From: Solirubrobacter deserti | GTDB taxonomy: Bacteria > Actinomycetota > Thermoleophilia > Solirubrobacterales > Solirubrobacteraceae | Length of the DNA: 64,000 nucleotides | Direction of reading: 5' to 3' | Assembly: GCF_003344625.1 (NCBI RefSeq) | Contig: NZ_QPKJ02000005.1 | Span: forward strand, 310,001-374,000 | Shown here: positions 10,713 to 19,073 of the stretch, piece after piece | How the letters are laid out: every line of letters begins with the position of its first letter | How positions within the stretch are numbered: the first letter of the stretch is position 1 | Program-made: the position numbers and the translations under genes | The notes under the pieces: model-generated | Told to the model about the DNA's origin: nothing | The model's input: only the letters and a program-made list of their open reading frames with translations | Database searches by the model: none

Positions 10713-11273
10713 ATGCCTCGACAGCCCCGTGCCGAGCTCGAAGCCGGCGTCTATCACGTGTACGCCCGCGGTAACCGCAGGCAGTCGATCTTTTTCGACG
10801 ACCGCGACCGTCGGCGGTACGTCGCGTTGCTGGCGAGCGTGGTCGGACGGACCGGATGGCTGTGTCTGTCCTATTGCCTCATGGGCAACCACGTTCACCT
10901 CCTGATCGAGACCCGGGAACCGAACCTGGGCGTCGGGATGCACCTGCTGCAGGGCGGCTACGCGCAGTACTTCAACCGCCGGCACGGCGTCTCCGGCCGC
11001 TTGTTCCAGAGCCGGTTCGACGCGGTGGCGATCGAGAGCGATCACCAGCTGTGGCTCACCGCTGCCTACGTCGCGCGCAATCCGGTCTCGGCCGGTCTGT
11101 GCGAGACGGCCTCGGACTGGCTCTGGAGCAGCCACGCCGACGTGGTGTACCGATGCGCGCCGGACTGGCTCGCTGACGACCGCCTCCTGTCCTATTTCGC
11201 GGCGGACGGTGGGCGCGCTCTCGACCGCTACGAATCGCTTGTCGGCCTCCAGTTGCGCGATCGCGTTTCCTAA
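10713..11273 (+). CDS. REP-associated tyrosine transposase (RAYT, Y1/IS200-like)
   Basis: 186 aa, the size of single-domain Y1 transposases. HUH metal motif HVH at 60-62 (GNHVHLLIE) and catalytic Tyr region GGYAQYFNRRH at 81-91, with the family phrases YHVYARGN near 14 and GRLFQSRF near 100. Such enzymes nick and move single-stranded REP hairpins and are often domesticated. The reading frame is intact. It ends inside the downstream palindrome, whose TCCTAA provides its last Ser codon and stop. Base composition is like its neighbours, so recent arrival is not obvious. Confidence 0.93.
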   Translation: MPRQPRAELEAGVYHVYARGNRRQSIFFDDRDRRRYVALLASVVGRTGWLCLSYCLMGNHVHLLIETREPNLGVGMHLLQGGYAQYFNRRHGVSGRLFQSRFDAVAIESDHQLWLTAAYVARNPVSAGLCETASDWLWSSHADVVYRCAPDWLADDRLLSYFAADGGRALDRYESLVGLQLRDRVS

Positions 11274-11298
11274 AGAGGGACAGTCCCTCTTTAGGAAA
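11266..11298. repeat. REP-like 33-bp palindrome, right copy
   Basis: Identical to the left copy except for the central base (A). Its two arms contain TTTCCTAA on opposite strands and so give the stop codon of the RAYT gene (11271-11273) and that of the convergent ester cyclase (11291-11293). It may also act as a bidirectional terminator. Confidence 0.9.
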
Positions 11299-11854
11299 AC
11301 GAGGCCTGCCAGGGCGCGGTGCCGGCCGCGATCGCGCGGCGGACGCGGCGCTTGGCGATCGCCATCCCGACGAGGTAGGCCGGCTTCGGCGGGACCCAGC
11401 CGAGCTGGGTGGCCATGCCGAGGTCGTCGCGGTTGGCGCGGTGCTCGGTGGCCTGGCCGTCGCGGATCGTGAACCAGTGGGTCTGGCCGATCACGGCCTC
11501 GCGCCCGGTGGGCGGGAAGGCCTCCTTGACGTCGCCCGCGGCGTCGCAGACCACGAAGTCGCCCGTATGGCGGACGTGCATCTCGCAGCGGACGGCGACG
11601 AGCTCGCCGGCCTCGGCGACGTCGAGGATCTCGAACGCGAGCGACCCGAACGCGGACCGCAGCCAGTGGCGCGTCGCGAGCAGACCGAGCGGGCCCTCCT
11701 GCCGGCACTCGACCGGCTCGTTGTGGGCTTCGTGGTTGACGTGGTCGGGCGCGACGAGGCGCTCGGCGTCGGCGAGCGAGACCGAGTCGCCGGAGATCAG
11801 GCGCATGTTGGCCAGCGCGACGGCGGTCGCGCCGGCGGTGAGAGACGAGGTCAT
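11291..11854 (-). CDS. SnoaL-like ester cyclase / NTF2-fold protein
   Basis: 187 aa. NTF2-like fold of the SnoaL/ester cyclase group: helical N-terminus followed by DHVNHEAHNEP, then a strand with RHWLRSAFG, and a late FTIRDGQATEHRANRDDLGMATQLGWVPP, a pattern typical of such proteins. The active-site acidic residue cannot be assigned surely, so the substrate is unknown. The last codons (TCC TAA) come from the REP-like palindrome, so the present C-terminus was probably set by insertion of that repeat. Confidence 0.85.
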   Translation of the reverse strand: MTSSLTAGATAVALANMRLISGDSVSLADAERLVAPDHVNHEAHNEPVECRQEGPLGLLATRHWLRSAFGSLAFEILDVAEAGELVAVRCEMHVRHTGDFVVCDAAGDVKEAFPPTGREAVIGQTHWFTIRDGQATEHRANRDDLGMATQLGWVPPKPAYLVGMAIAKRRVRRAIAAGTAPWQASFS

Positions 11855-11888
11855 GCTCAGCAGGACGTCGCGGCCCCGCTGCCCATTC

Positions 11889-12290
11889 CTAGCGGTTGAA
11901 GCCGCCGATCACCGGCACCCAGGACGGGATGCCCCAGATCGCGACCGCGATACCGATCGCGGCGACGCCGAGGACCACCGCGATGGCGACGATGATCCGC
12001 TGCGTGCGCGTGGTCTCCTTCGCCGTCATCTTGGCCTTCTCGGCCTGCTCGAGCGCGACCTCGAGCAGGCGCGCGGCCCACGCGAACTCGAGCGACAGGA
12101 TCGCGAGCCCGATCGGGATCACCGCCAGCGCGGGGCCCGGGAAGACGACCATCACCAGCCCGGCGATGAGCACCGTGAAGCCGACCACGACGAGGCCGAT
12201 CCGGACGATCAACCCCCGGTCCTTGTGGGTGGCGCGCTGTGCGCGCAGGCGGTCGATCAGCGGTGGCTTGGCGGCGTTCTCGTCGCTCAT
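11889..12290 (-). CDS. PGPGW-type small membrane protein
   Basis: 133 aa with three hydrophobic helices (about 26-48, 50-68 and 100-122). The signature FPGPALAVIPIGLAILSLEF is the PGPGW motif region, here without the final GW. An amphipathic stretch, LLEVALEQAEKAKM, lies between the helices. Family function is unknown. Its start overlaps the stop of the M23 peptidase gene by 4 bp, so they form an operon with the peptidase first. Confidence 0.85.
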   Translation of the reverse strand: MSDENAAKPPLIDRLRAQRATHKDRGLIVRIGLVVVGFTVLIAGLVMVVFPGPALAVIPIGLAILSLEFAWAARLLEVALEQAEKAKMTAKETTRTQRIIVAIAVVLGVAAIGIAVAIWGIPSWVPVIGGFNR

Positions 12291-13486
12291 TGCTCCTCGA
12301 TGAAATCACGGACCTCGACCAGCGTCCCCGGCCGTTCGGCCGTATCGGGCCGGGAGGCCGAGCCGGCGCGCTTCTGCCACGCGACCAGGAACGGGTTCGG
12401 GTCCACGGCGTCGCCGCCGTTGGGATGGATCTCGAAATGGACGTGCGGCGGGGTCGGTTCGGCGTCGCCCGTGTTGCCGACGTAGCCGAGCACCTCACCT
12501 GCCTCCACCCGGCGGCGGTTGACCGCGTTGGCCGAGAACGCCGACAGGTGCGCGTAGAAGAACTGGTCGCCGCTGTCGGCGTAGACCCACAGGCGGTTGC
12601 CGGAGATCGGCAGCGTGCCGACGTTGGCCAGCTCGCCGTCGGCCACCGCCACGACCGGCGTGCCGAAGTCGGCGAAGATGTCGTTGCCCGCGTGCGGACG
12701 GCCCGTGCTCGCGCGCGGCGCGCCGAACGGACCGCCGATCGTCGCGCGGCCGCCGACCGGGAACACGAACCGCTTGCTCATCAGCCGCTCGCGCCAGGAC
12801 TGGCGGTTGCGCGGCCGCGGCGTCGGGGTCGGCGTGGCGGTCCGCTCCGGCTCGGCGGTGGGCTCCGCCGTGGGCGTCGCGGTCGGGTCCGGGTCCGGGT
12901 CCGGCGTGGCCGAACCGCCTCCGGCGCCGGACACGCTCGCGGACACGTCTGCGACCACCACCTCGGTGCCGGCGGGGATGCCGTCGACTTCGCTGGTGAG
13001 CTCGACGATCAGCCCGGCGCCGCCCTGGTTGGCCGTCACGACGCCCTGCTCGAACTGGAACGTCTTGGTGCCCTTGACCTCGTCGTATTCCTCGTCGCCG
13101 ATCGTGAGCCCGCTGACGAGTCCGCTGTACTTCACGCGGCCGCCCGTGGTCACGGCCTTGCGCTGCACGAACGCCACGGTCACCAGCCCGCCGAACAGCT
13201 CCAGGTCGTTCGCTTCCGCGGTGGCCTCCGCGGACCCCTCCGACACCGACGTCACGACGGACACGAACCCGTCCCCGAGCACAATCCCTTCAGGCGTCTC
13301 GGCCGACAGGCTGCTGGAGGCGGAGTCCTCGCCGGACGCGCGCACACGCGTGACCCGCCCGAGGTCGCCGGTGATCACCGCGGCCGTCGCGGTGGCCTTC
13401 CCCGAGCTCTGTGCCGGCGCCGACGCGACCACGAACCCCGCCACGAGCACGACCAGCACGAGCGCTGCGAGGGTTCGAACCGGCAC
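12287..13486 (-). CDS. Secreted M23 (LytM-type) metallopeptidase
   Basis: 399 aa. Signal peptide (1-25), an N-terminal beta-rich domain (about 30-185; choice-of-anchor P-like in style), a Pro/Thr/Asp/Glu-rich linker (about 190-230) and a C-terminal M23 domain (about 240-375). Zinc-site motifs are present: HAGNDIF (His and Asp) and HVHFEIHP (His-x-His). The expected role is cleavage of peptidoglycan cross-bridges in the envelope, or regulation of a partner amidase. Only active-site residues were checked. Translationally coupled to the downstream PGPGW protein. Confidence 0.92.
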   Translation of the reverse strand: MPVRTLAALVLVVLVAGFVVASAPAQSSGKATATAAVITGDLGRVTRVRASGEDSASSSLSAETPEGIVLGDGFVSVVTSVSEGSAEATAEANDLELFGGLVTVAFVQRKAVTTGGRVKYSGLVSGLTIGDEEYDEVKGTKTFQFEQGVVTANQGGAGLIVELTSEVDGIPAGTEVVVADVSASVSGAGGGSATPDPDPDPTATPTAEPTAEPERTATPTPTPRPRNRQSWRERLMSKRFVFPVGGRATIGGPFGAPRASTGRPHAGNDIFADFGTPVVAVADGELANVGTLPISGNRLWVYADSGDQFFYAHLSAFSANAVNRRRVEAGEVLGYVGNTGDAEPTPPHVHFEIHPNGGDAVDPNPFLVAWQKRAGSASRPDTAERPGTLVEVRDFIEEQ

Positions 13487-13546
13487 CCAAAGAGTGTGCC
13501 AGACCGTACCGCGCGCCCGACGACGCTCCTATACGGTCCGCCCCTC

Positions 13547-14494
13547 GTGCCGGACCCAGCGATCATCGCGGAGGGGTTGCAGAAGTCCTACGGCAAGGTC
13601 GAAGCCCTCAGGGGAGTCGACCTGCGCGCCGAGGCGGGTTCCGTGCTGGGCCTGCTCGGCCCGAACGGTGCCGGGAAGACGACCGCCGTCCGCATCCTCA
13701 CCACCCTGCTCGAGGCCGACGCCGGCAGCGCGCGCGTCGCCGGCCTGGACGTCAAGGCCGACGCCAAGCAGCTGCGCGGCCGCATCGGCCTCGCGGGCCA
13801 GTACGCGGCCGTCGACGAGAACCTGACCGGGTTCGAGAACCTCGACATGGTCGGGCGGCTCTACCACCTCGGCAAGCCGACGGCGCGCGAGCGCGCCCGC
13901 GACCTGCTCGAGCGCTTCGACCTCTCCGACGCCGCCGACCGTCCCGCCAAGACCTACTCCGGCGGCATGCGGCGCCGGCTGGATCTGGCCGCGGCGCTCG
14001 TCGCGCACCCGCCCGTCGTGTTCCTCGACGAGCCCACCACGGGCCTGGACCCGCGCAGCCGCATCGGCCTGTGGGAGACGATCGAGGCGCGCGTGGCCGA
14101 GGGCACGACCGTCCTGCTCACCACGCAGTACCTCGACGAGGCCGACCGCCTCGCGGACCGGATCGCGGTCATCGACCACGGCACGGTGATCGCCGAGGGC
14201 ACCTCCGACGAGCTCAAGAGCCAGATCGGCGGCGAGCGGCTCGAGGTCAAGCTGCGCGACACGGCTGACGAGGAGAAGGCGATCCGCGCGCTGGGCGGCA
14301 TCTGCGACGACGTCCACGCCGAGTTCCCGCTCGTCACCGTGCCCGGCCACATCCCGGTGGCGGACGCCGTGCGCGCGCTCGACGACGCCGGCGTGGCGAT
14401 CGACGACATCGCGGTCCGGCGCCCCACGCTGGACGACGTGTTCCTCACCCTCACCGGCCGCCCCGCGGAGGAGGTGGAGGACAGCGATGCCTGA
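13547..14494 (+). CDS. ABC exporter ATPase, DrrA-like
   Basis: 315 aa from GTG 13547. Full nucleotide-binding domain: Walker A GPNGAGKT at about 38-45, Q-loop GLAGQYAAVDENLT, signature YSGGMRRRLDLA, Walker B VVFLDEPTTGLD and the H-region as LLTTQYLDEADRL (Gln replaces the switch His, the norm in the DrrA group). The C-terminal ~75 residues form the regulatory extension seen in daunorubicin-type exporters. It overlaps the permease gene by 8 bp, and together they make a drug, lipid or glycan exporter of unknown substrate. Confidence 0.95.
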   Translation: MPDPAIIAEGLQKSYGKVEALRGVDLRAEAGSVLGLLGPNGAGKTTAVRILTTLLEADAGSARVAGLDVKADAKQLRGRIGLAGQYAAVDENLTGFENLDMVGRLYHLGKPTARERARDLLERFDLSDAADRPAKTYSGGMRRRLDLAAALVAHPPVVFLDEPTTGLDPRSRIGLWETIEARVAEGTTVLLTTQYLDEADRLADRIAVIDHGTVIAEGTSDELKSQIGGERLEVKLRDTADEEKAIRALGGICDDVHAEFPLVTVPGHIPVADAVRALDDAGVAIDDIAVRRPTLDDVFLTLTGRPAEEVEDSDA

Positions 14495-15248
14495 GATGGT
14501 CGCCGACGCGCTGGTGATCCTCAAGCGCAACCTGATCAAGTTCCGCCGCCAGCCCGAGATGCTGATCGGCTACACGATCCAGCCGATCATGTTCGTGCTG
14601 CTGTTCGTGTACGTGTTCGGCGGCTCGATCGACACCGGGATGGACTACGAGGACTTCCTGATCCCGGGGATCATCGTCCAGAACATCACCTTCGGCGGCG
14701 CGCTGACCGCGGTCGGGCTGGTGGAGGACCTCAACAAGGGCCTGATCGATCGCTTCCGGTCGCTGCCGATGGCGCGGAGCGCCGTGCTCGCCGGCCGCAC
14801 GCTCGCCGACGTGGTGGTGAACCTGTTCGGCGTGATCATCGTGATCCTCGTCGGCTACGTGGTCGGCTTCCGCTTCAGCACGAGCGTGCCGGAGGTGCTG
14901 TACGGGATCCTGCTGTTGCTGCTGTTCGGCTACGCCTTCAGCTGGATCTTCGCGCTCGTCGGCCTGTACTCCACCAGCGCCGAGAGCGCACAGCAGATCG
15001 GCTTCACCGTCATCTTCCCGATCACGTTCATCTCGTCGGCGTTCGTTCCCATTCAAAACATGCCCGCGCCGCTGGAGGCGTTCGCCGAAGTGAACCCGTT
15101 CACCCTCGCGGTCGATGCCATGCGCCACCTGTTCGTCGGCACACCGGCGGGCGATTCCGTGTGGCAGGCGACGTTGTGGTCGGTCGGTCTGGTGGCGGTC
15201 TTCGCGCCATTGGCGGTAATGAAATACCGCAAGGTGAGCGCGCGCTAG
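14487..15248 (+). CDS. ABC-2 type exporter permease, DrrB-like
   Basis: 253 aa with six predicted membrane helices starting near residue 30 (IQPIMFVLLFVYVFGG). Features of ABC2_membrane proteins are present: the ESAQQIGFTVIFPITFISSAF stretch is typical, as is the ending NPFTLAVDAMRHLF. Partner of the DrrA-like ATPase, with start codon inside its gene. The pair is followed by a protease gene 72 bp on, which probably has its own promoter. Confidence 0.95.
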   Translation: MPEMVADALVILKRNLIKFRRQPEMLIGYTIQPIMFVLLFVYVFGGSIDTGMDYEDFLIPGIIVQNITFGGALTAVGLVEDLNKGLIDRFRSLPMARSAVLAGRTLADVVVNLFGVIIVILVGYVVGFRFSTSVPEVLYGILLLLLFGYAFSWIFALVGLYSTSAESAQQIGFTVIFPITFISSAFVPIQNMPAPLEAFAEVNPFTLAVDAMRHLFVGTPAGDSVWQATLWSVGLVAVFAPLAVMKYRKVSAR

Positions 15249-15320
15249 GCTGAGAACGTCACACAAATCACGTGCTCGTGCAGGGGTGCTTGAGCGCGTG
15301 GGAACGGGAGGCAGTTCGTT

Positions 15321-16196
15321 TTGCGACGTTCACTAACGCCGGCGATGCTGGCATGCCTTTTGCTGGCCGCACCCGCCGCTGAGGCGCGGGTCGAGACCAA
15401 GCAGGTGAGCCAGTCCAAGAGCTCGGTCACGAGCTACTGGACCGCCGAGCGCATGAAGGCGGCCACGCCGGCCGAGAAGCGGTTCGGGGGAGCCGCGCCC
15501 GGCCAGGCCCGCAAGGCCGCGTTGCCGTGGACCTCGGAGGAAGTCACGACGCCCTACACGCAGGCGCCGACCTCCACGCACGGCAAGGTGTTCTTCACCC
15601 TCGGCGGCAACGACTACGTGTGCTCGGGCACCGCGCTGCTGAGCGGCAACAAGTCCGTGGTCTGGACCGCGGGCCACTGCGTCAACGAGGGCCCGGGTGC
15701 GTTCGCCACCAACTGGGAGTTCGTGCCCGCCTACAAGGACGGCTCGGCCCCGCTCGGCGTCTACGTCGCCGAGAACCTGTACACACCGACGGCGTGGCGC
15801 AACTCCGGCGACTTCAGCTACGACCTCGGCGCGGCCGTGGTCGCCCCGGCGGGCGGCACCGCGCTCACCGACCGTGTCGGCGGTCGCGGGATCGCGTTCA
15901 ACACGGCCCGCAACCAGACGTACACCTCGTACGGCTATCCGGCTGCGCCGCCGTTCGGCGGCGAGCGCCTGTGGCGCTGCAACTCCGGGCTGCAGACCAG
16001 CGACACGTCGGCCAATCCGGCGACGCTGGGCATCGGCTGCGACATGACCGGCGGCTCTTCAGGCGGCGGCTGGATCGTCGGCTCCAACGTCGTCAGCGTG
16101 AACTCGTACGGCTACAACAACCAGCCGGACGTGATGTACGGGCCCTACCAGGGCTCGGTCGCGCAGTCGCTCTACAACGCGGCGGCCGCGGGTTAG
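15321..16196 (+). CDS. Secreted trypsin-like serine protease (S1/V8 fold)
   Basis: 291 aa, TTG start with a GGGAGG site about 10 nt upstream. Signal peptide 1-22, pro-region to about 80, then a chymotrypsin-fold domain. The triad is visible: His119 (WTAGHC), Asp168 (FSYDLGA) and Ser247 (TGGSSGGGW). Three Cys besides Cys120 (101, 220, 240) allow two disulfides. The closest style is the glutamyl/V8-like group of actinobacterial secreted proteases. Likely extracellular digestion or processing; substrate unknown. Confidence 0.92.
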   Translation: MRRSLTPAMLACLLLAAPAAEARVETKQVSQSKSSVTSYWTAERMKAATPAEKRFGGAAPGQARKAALPWTSEEVTTPYTQAPTSTHGKVFFTLGGNDYVCSGTALLSGNKSVVWTAGHCVNEGPGAFATNWEFVPAYKDGSAPLGVYVAENLYTPTAWRNSGDFSYDLGAAVVAPAGGTALTDRVGGRGIAFNTARNQTYTSYGYPAAPPFGGERLWRCNSGLQTSDTSANPATLGIGCDMTGGSSGGGWIVGSNVVSVNSYGYNNQPDVMYGPYQGSVAQSLYNAAAAG

Positions 16197-16207
16197 ACGC
16201 GGATCGG

Positions 16208-16233
16208 GGGCGGCGCGCACCGGCGCGCCGCCC
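16208..16233. terminator. Bidirectional terminator hairpin
   Basis: Perfect 11-bp GC-only stem (GGGCGGCGCGC with its complement) and a 4-nt loop, placed between the convergent protease and cupredoxin genes. It can serve both. No clear T-tract on either side. Confidence 0.6.
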
Positions 16234-16241
16234 ACGGCTCG

Positions 16242-16745
16242 CTACTTGACGGTGATCTCGCCCAGCATCCAGGGGTGGATCGCGCAGACGAAGGCGAGCT
16301 TCGTGCCGGCCTTCGCGGTGACCTCGAAGGTGACCTTGCCCTTGGCGGGCAGCCAGATCGAGTCCCCCGCGGTGTCGAAGCCCTCGCCGCCGGCCTCGAC
16401 GAGCTCGGTCTTGGCCTCCATCGACTCCGGGTCGGCGCCGTGCGCCTCCATCAGCGGGCCGCACTCCTTGCACTCCATGATCGCCTGATCGCCCTTCGGG
16501 AGCTTCTTGATCAGCGACAGCGAGTGGGGCTGACCCATCGTGGACTTGTCGCGCAGCGTGACGGTCGCGCCGGACTTGACCGAGTACTTGTTCGCGTCCC
16601 AGCGCTGGTCGTCCTGGACGTAGGCGTTGGCCTTGACCTTCATGCCGCCGATGGCGGTGATCGTGTTGGCCTTGGGCGCGGCGAAGGCGGGAGCGGCGAC
16701 AGCCAGGGAGGCGAGCGCGGCCACCGCGGAGATGCGACGGATCAT
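16242..16745 (-). CDS. Secreted cupredoxin (plastocyanin-like)
   Basis: 167 aa with signal peptide (1-22, ending AFAAPK). The type 1 copper ligands can be read: His in GQPHSLSL and the C-terminal cluster Cys, His and Met in FVCAIHPWMLG. A loop between them contains CKEC and an acidic stretch, an insert not usual in plastocyanin. Periplasmic or cell-surface electron carrier by family. ATG 16745 gives the best signal peptide; an ATG 9 bp upstream is an alternative. It converges on the protease and is divergent from an MBL-fold gene. Confidence 0.88.
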   Translation of the reverse strand: MIRRISAVAALASLAVAAPAFAAPKANTITAIGGMKVKANAYVQDDQRWDANKYSVKSGATVTLRDKSTMGQPHSLSLIKKLPKGDQAIMECKECGPLMEAHGADPESMEAKTELVEAGGEGFDTAGDSIWLPAKGKVTFEVTAKAGTKLAFVCAIHPWMLGEITVK

Positions 16746-16851
16746 GGGCGCCATCCAAGACCGACGCCGCCCGGGTTGCATCGGGGATTCCCCTAGTCGT
16801 AGGCCCAATGGCCGATCGAAACCCGGCGACGTCATTCCTACGGTGCAGCGC

Positions 16852-17412
16852 ATGCTCGATGGCATCCATCCTTCTGCTGGCGAGCCGCTCCCGTTCGCCG
16901 ACACCGTCCACATCCGAGCGTTCACGCTCGACAACGGGTTCGTCGTCTACGCCGCGCGCGGCGCCGGCGGGTCCGCCCGCGCGCAGTACCTCAACCACTG
17001 GCACGAGGCGAAGTTCGGCGGCGGGTTCGTCGACGCGCCGCTGTACGTGCACGAGGCCGACGCGCCGTGGGTCGACGTGCCGCACACCACGTTCGCGCGG
17101 CGCGAGACCGTCGACGGCGACTTCGAGCTGATCCCGATCCCGGGTCACACGCCGGGCGCGACCGCGTTCCTGTGGCGCCGGATGCTCTTCACCGGCGACT
17201 CGATCTTCCTCGACGGCGACCAGTGGCGGGCCGCCGTGCTCGACGACAGCGACCGCGAGGCCTACATCGCCAGCGTCGAGCGCCTGAAGACGGTCGAGTT
17301 CGACTGGCTCGTGCCGTGGGCGGCGAGCGCCGACGGGCCGTGGTACGCGCCCGCCGACGCGGCCCAGCTGGACGCGATCATCGAGCGGCTGCGGCGCGGC
17401 GAGGACCGCTAG
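16852..17412 (+). CDS. Metallo-beta-lactamase-fold protein with altered metal site
   Basis: 186 aa from ATG 16852 (GTG 16843 is an alternative). The fold is indicated by IPIPGHTPGATAFLW (His) and LFTGDSIFLD (Asp). The first metal motif HxHxDH is replaced by HWHEAK in LNHWHEAKFGG, and the terminal His is not seen (LVPWAAS). Metal binding may thus be partial, or the protein non-hydrolytic. Such short MBL proteins occur in actinobacteria without known substrate. It overlaps the stop of the convergent SLC13 gene by 4 bp. Confidence 0.75.
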   Translation: MLDGIHPSAGEPLPFADTVHIRAFTLDNGFVVYAARGAGGSARAQYLNHWHEAKFGGGFVDAPLYVHEADAPWVDVPHTTFARRETVDGDFELIPIPGHTPGATAFLWRRMLFTGDSIFLDGDQWRAAVLDDSDREAYIASVERLKTVEFDWLVPWAASADGPWYAPADAAQLDAIIERLRRGEDR

Positions 17413-19067
17413 GCGCTCAACCACAGAACGGCGAAGCCGCACGCGGTCACGAGGCAGGCGGCGAGGATCGGTACGCCGAAGCGGGCGAACTGCGCTTCGC
17501 TGTAACCGCCGGGCTGCAGCACCATCAAGTTGGACTGGTGGCTGTAGGGATTGATGAGCGTGAACGAGACGCAGGTGCCGACCAGGGCGAGCACCAGCAC
17601 CGGGTCGGCGCCGAGCTCGTCCGCCAGCGACAGCGCGACGGGCGTGACGATCGCCGCGGTGGCCGCGTTGGTGACGAGGTTCGTCGTCACCGTGGTCGCG
17701 ACGGCGAGCACGAGCACGAGCCCGAGGGTCCCGTCCGAGAGGTCGGCGATCGCGTCGGAGATGACGTCCGCGAGGCCGCTCTCGACGACGATCGCGCCGA
17801 GGCCGATCGAGGCCGCGAGCAGGGCGAGAACCCGGGGCTCGAGTGCGCGTGCGGCGGACCGCGGTGTGATCACGCCGGTCAGCACCATCAGCACGGCGCC
17901 GCCCGCGGCGGCGACTTCGGCGGCCACCAGCCCGAAGGACGCGGCGATCACCACGCACAGCAGGACGCCGAGCGCGACGAGCGTCTTCGACGGCTGCGGC
18001 GCCCGGCTCGTCGCCCGCTGCCAGAGCGCCACGGCGGGGCTGCGCGCGACCGCCTCCTCGCTCTCGCCCGTGACGTAACAGGTCTCACCCGGGCTCAGGT
18101 CGGTCTCGTGCAGCGGGCGATCGCTGCGGGCAGCGATGATCCGCAGCGATCCGTCGCGTTCGAGCTCGTGCAGCGAGACGGGCTCGCCGGCGCCGACGCT
18201 GACGGCGTACAGCCGCTGCGCCGACGTGCCGAACAGCGGCGTCGCCCAGAGCGCCGCGATCCCCTCCTCGGTGGCGTTGAACACGAGCAGATCGCCGGCC
18301 TCGATCCGCTCTTGCGGGCCGAGCGTCGTGCCCCAGCGCTCGATGCCGACCAGCTCGTACTCCTGCGTCCGGTCGATCCCGAGCGTCGTCGCGCGGCGGT
18401 GCTCGGCGCGCGCCGGTGTGTTGACGCGGATCTCGACGCGCCAGTCCTGGCTGCGGGCCGCGGTGTCCACCGCTCCGCGGAGCGCGCGCCGGCCGGTCAG
18501 GTAGGTCACGACGGCGCCGACCAGCGCGACCGGCAGCGCGACGGCCGCGAACGACAGCATCCCCATGTCCACACCCCGCTCGCCGGCGATCCCGGCGATC
18601 ACCAGGTTCGAGCTGGTGCCGATCAGCGTCACCGAGCCCGCCAAGGTCGTGACGTGTGCGATCGGCAGCAGCACCTCCCGGGCCGGGATGCGCTTGGTCT
18701 GCTCCAGCTGCCGCGCGGCGGGGATCAGCATCGCCACCAACGGCGTCGTGTTGATCAACGCCGAGCCGAGGCCGATCGGCACCGCCAGCCGGCGGAAGAC
18801 CTGCTGCGCGGTCGTGGTCGACGCCAGCAGCGCCCAGGTGGCGCGCGAGACCACCCCGGTCTGGACGATGCCCCGGGCGATCACCAGCATCGCCGCGATC
18901 GTGATCACACCCGGGTTGCTGAGTCCCGAGGCGAGCTCGTTCACCGGCGCGACGCCGATGATCGCGGCGAGGACCAGCGCGACCAGGAGCGCGAGCAGCG
19001 GGTCGATCCTGCCCGAGGCCATCGCAGCGAGCGCGCCGACGACGAGGGCGGCGGCGACCCACAGCAT
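17409..19067 (-). CDS. SLC13/DASS-type permease with TrkA-C domains
   Basis: 552 aa. About eleven membrane helices divided by two cytosolic RCK_C/TrkA-C domains (about 205-350). Conserved hairpin motifs of the divalent anion:Na+ symporter fold are seen twice: GSALINTTPLVAMLIP with VTLIGTSSNLVI, and TNLVTNAATAAIVTP with INPYSHQSNLMVLQPGGY. Members carry sulfate or dicarboxylates; the substrate is not determined here. The gene begins 6 bp after the stop of a class II amidotransferase gene, so they are one operon. Confidence 0.93.
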   Translation of the reverse strand: MLWVAAALVVGALAAMASGRIDPLLALLVALVLAAIIGVAPVNELASGLSNPGVITIAAMLVIARGIVQTGVVSRATWALLASTTTAQQVFRRLAVPIGLGSALINTTPLVAMLIPAARQLEQTKRIPAREVLLPIAHVTTLAGSVTLIGTSSNLVIAGIAGERGVDMGMLSFAAVALPVALVGAVVTYLTGRRALRGAVDTAARSQDWRVEIRVNTPARAEHRRATTLGIDRTQEYELVGIERWGTTLGPQERIEAGDLLVFNATEEGIAALWATPLFGTSAQRLYAVSVGAGEPVSLHELERDGSLRIIAARSDRPLHETDLSPGETCYVTGESEEAVARSPAVALWQRATSRAPQPSKTLVALGVLLCVVIAASFGLVAAEVAAAGGAVLMVLTGVITPRSAARALEPRVLALLAASIGLGAIVVESGLADVISDAIADLSDGTLGLVLVLAVATTVTTNLVTNAATAAIVTPVALSLADELGADPVLVLALVGTCVSFTLINPYSHQSNLMVLQPGGYSEAQFARFGVPILAACLVTACGFAVLWLSA

Positions 19068-19073
19068 CGCGCG

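Noticed and set aside
12800..12910. Tandem repeats encoding Pro/Thr/Asp/Glu in the M23 gene
   Set aside because: Ordinary disordered linker of a secreted enzyme, not a DNA repeat element or CRISPR.
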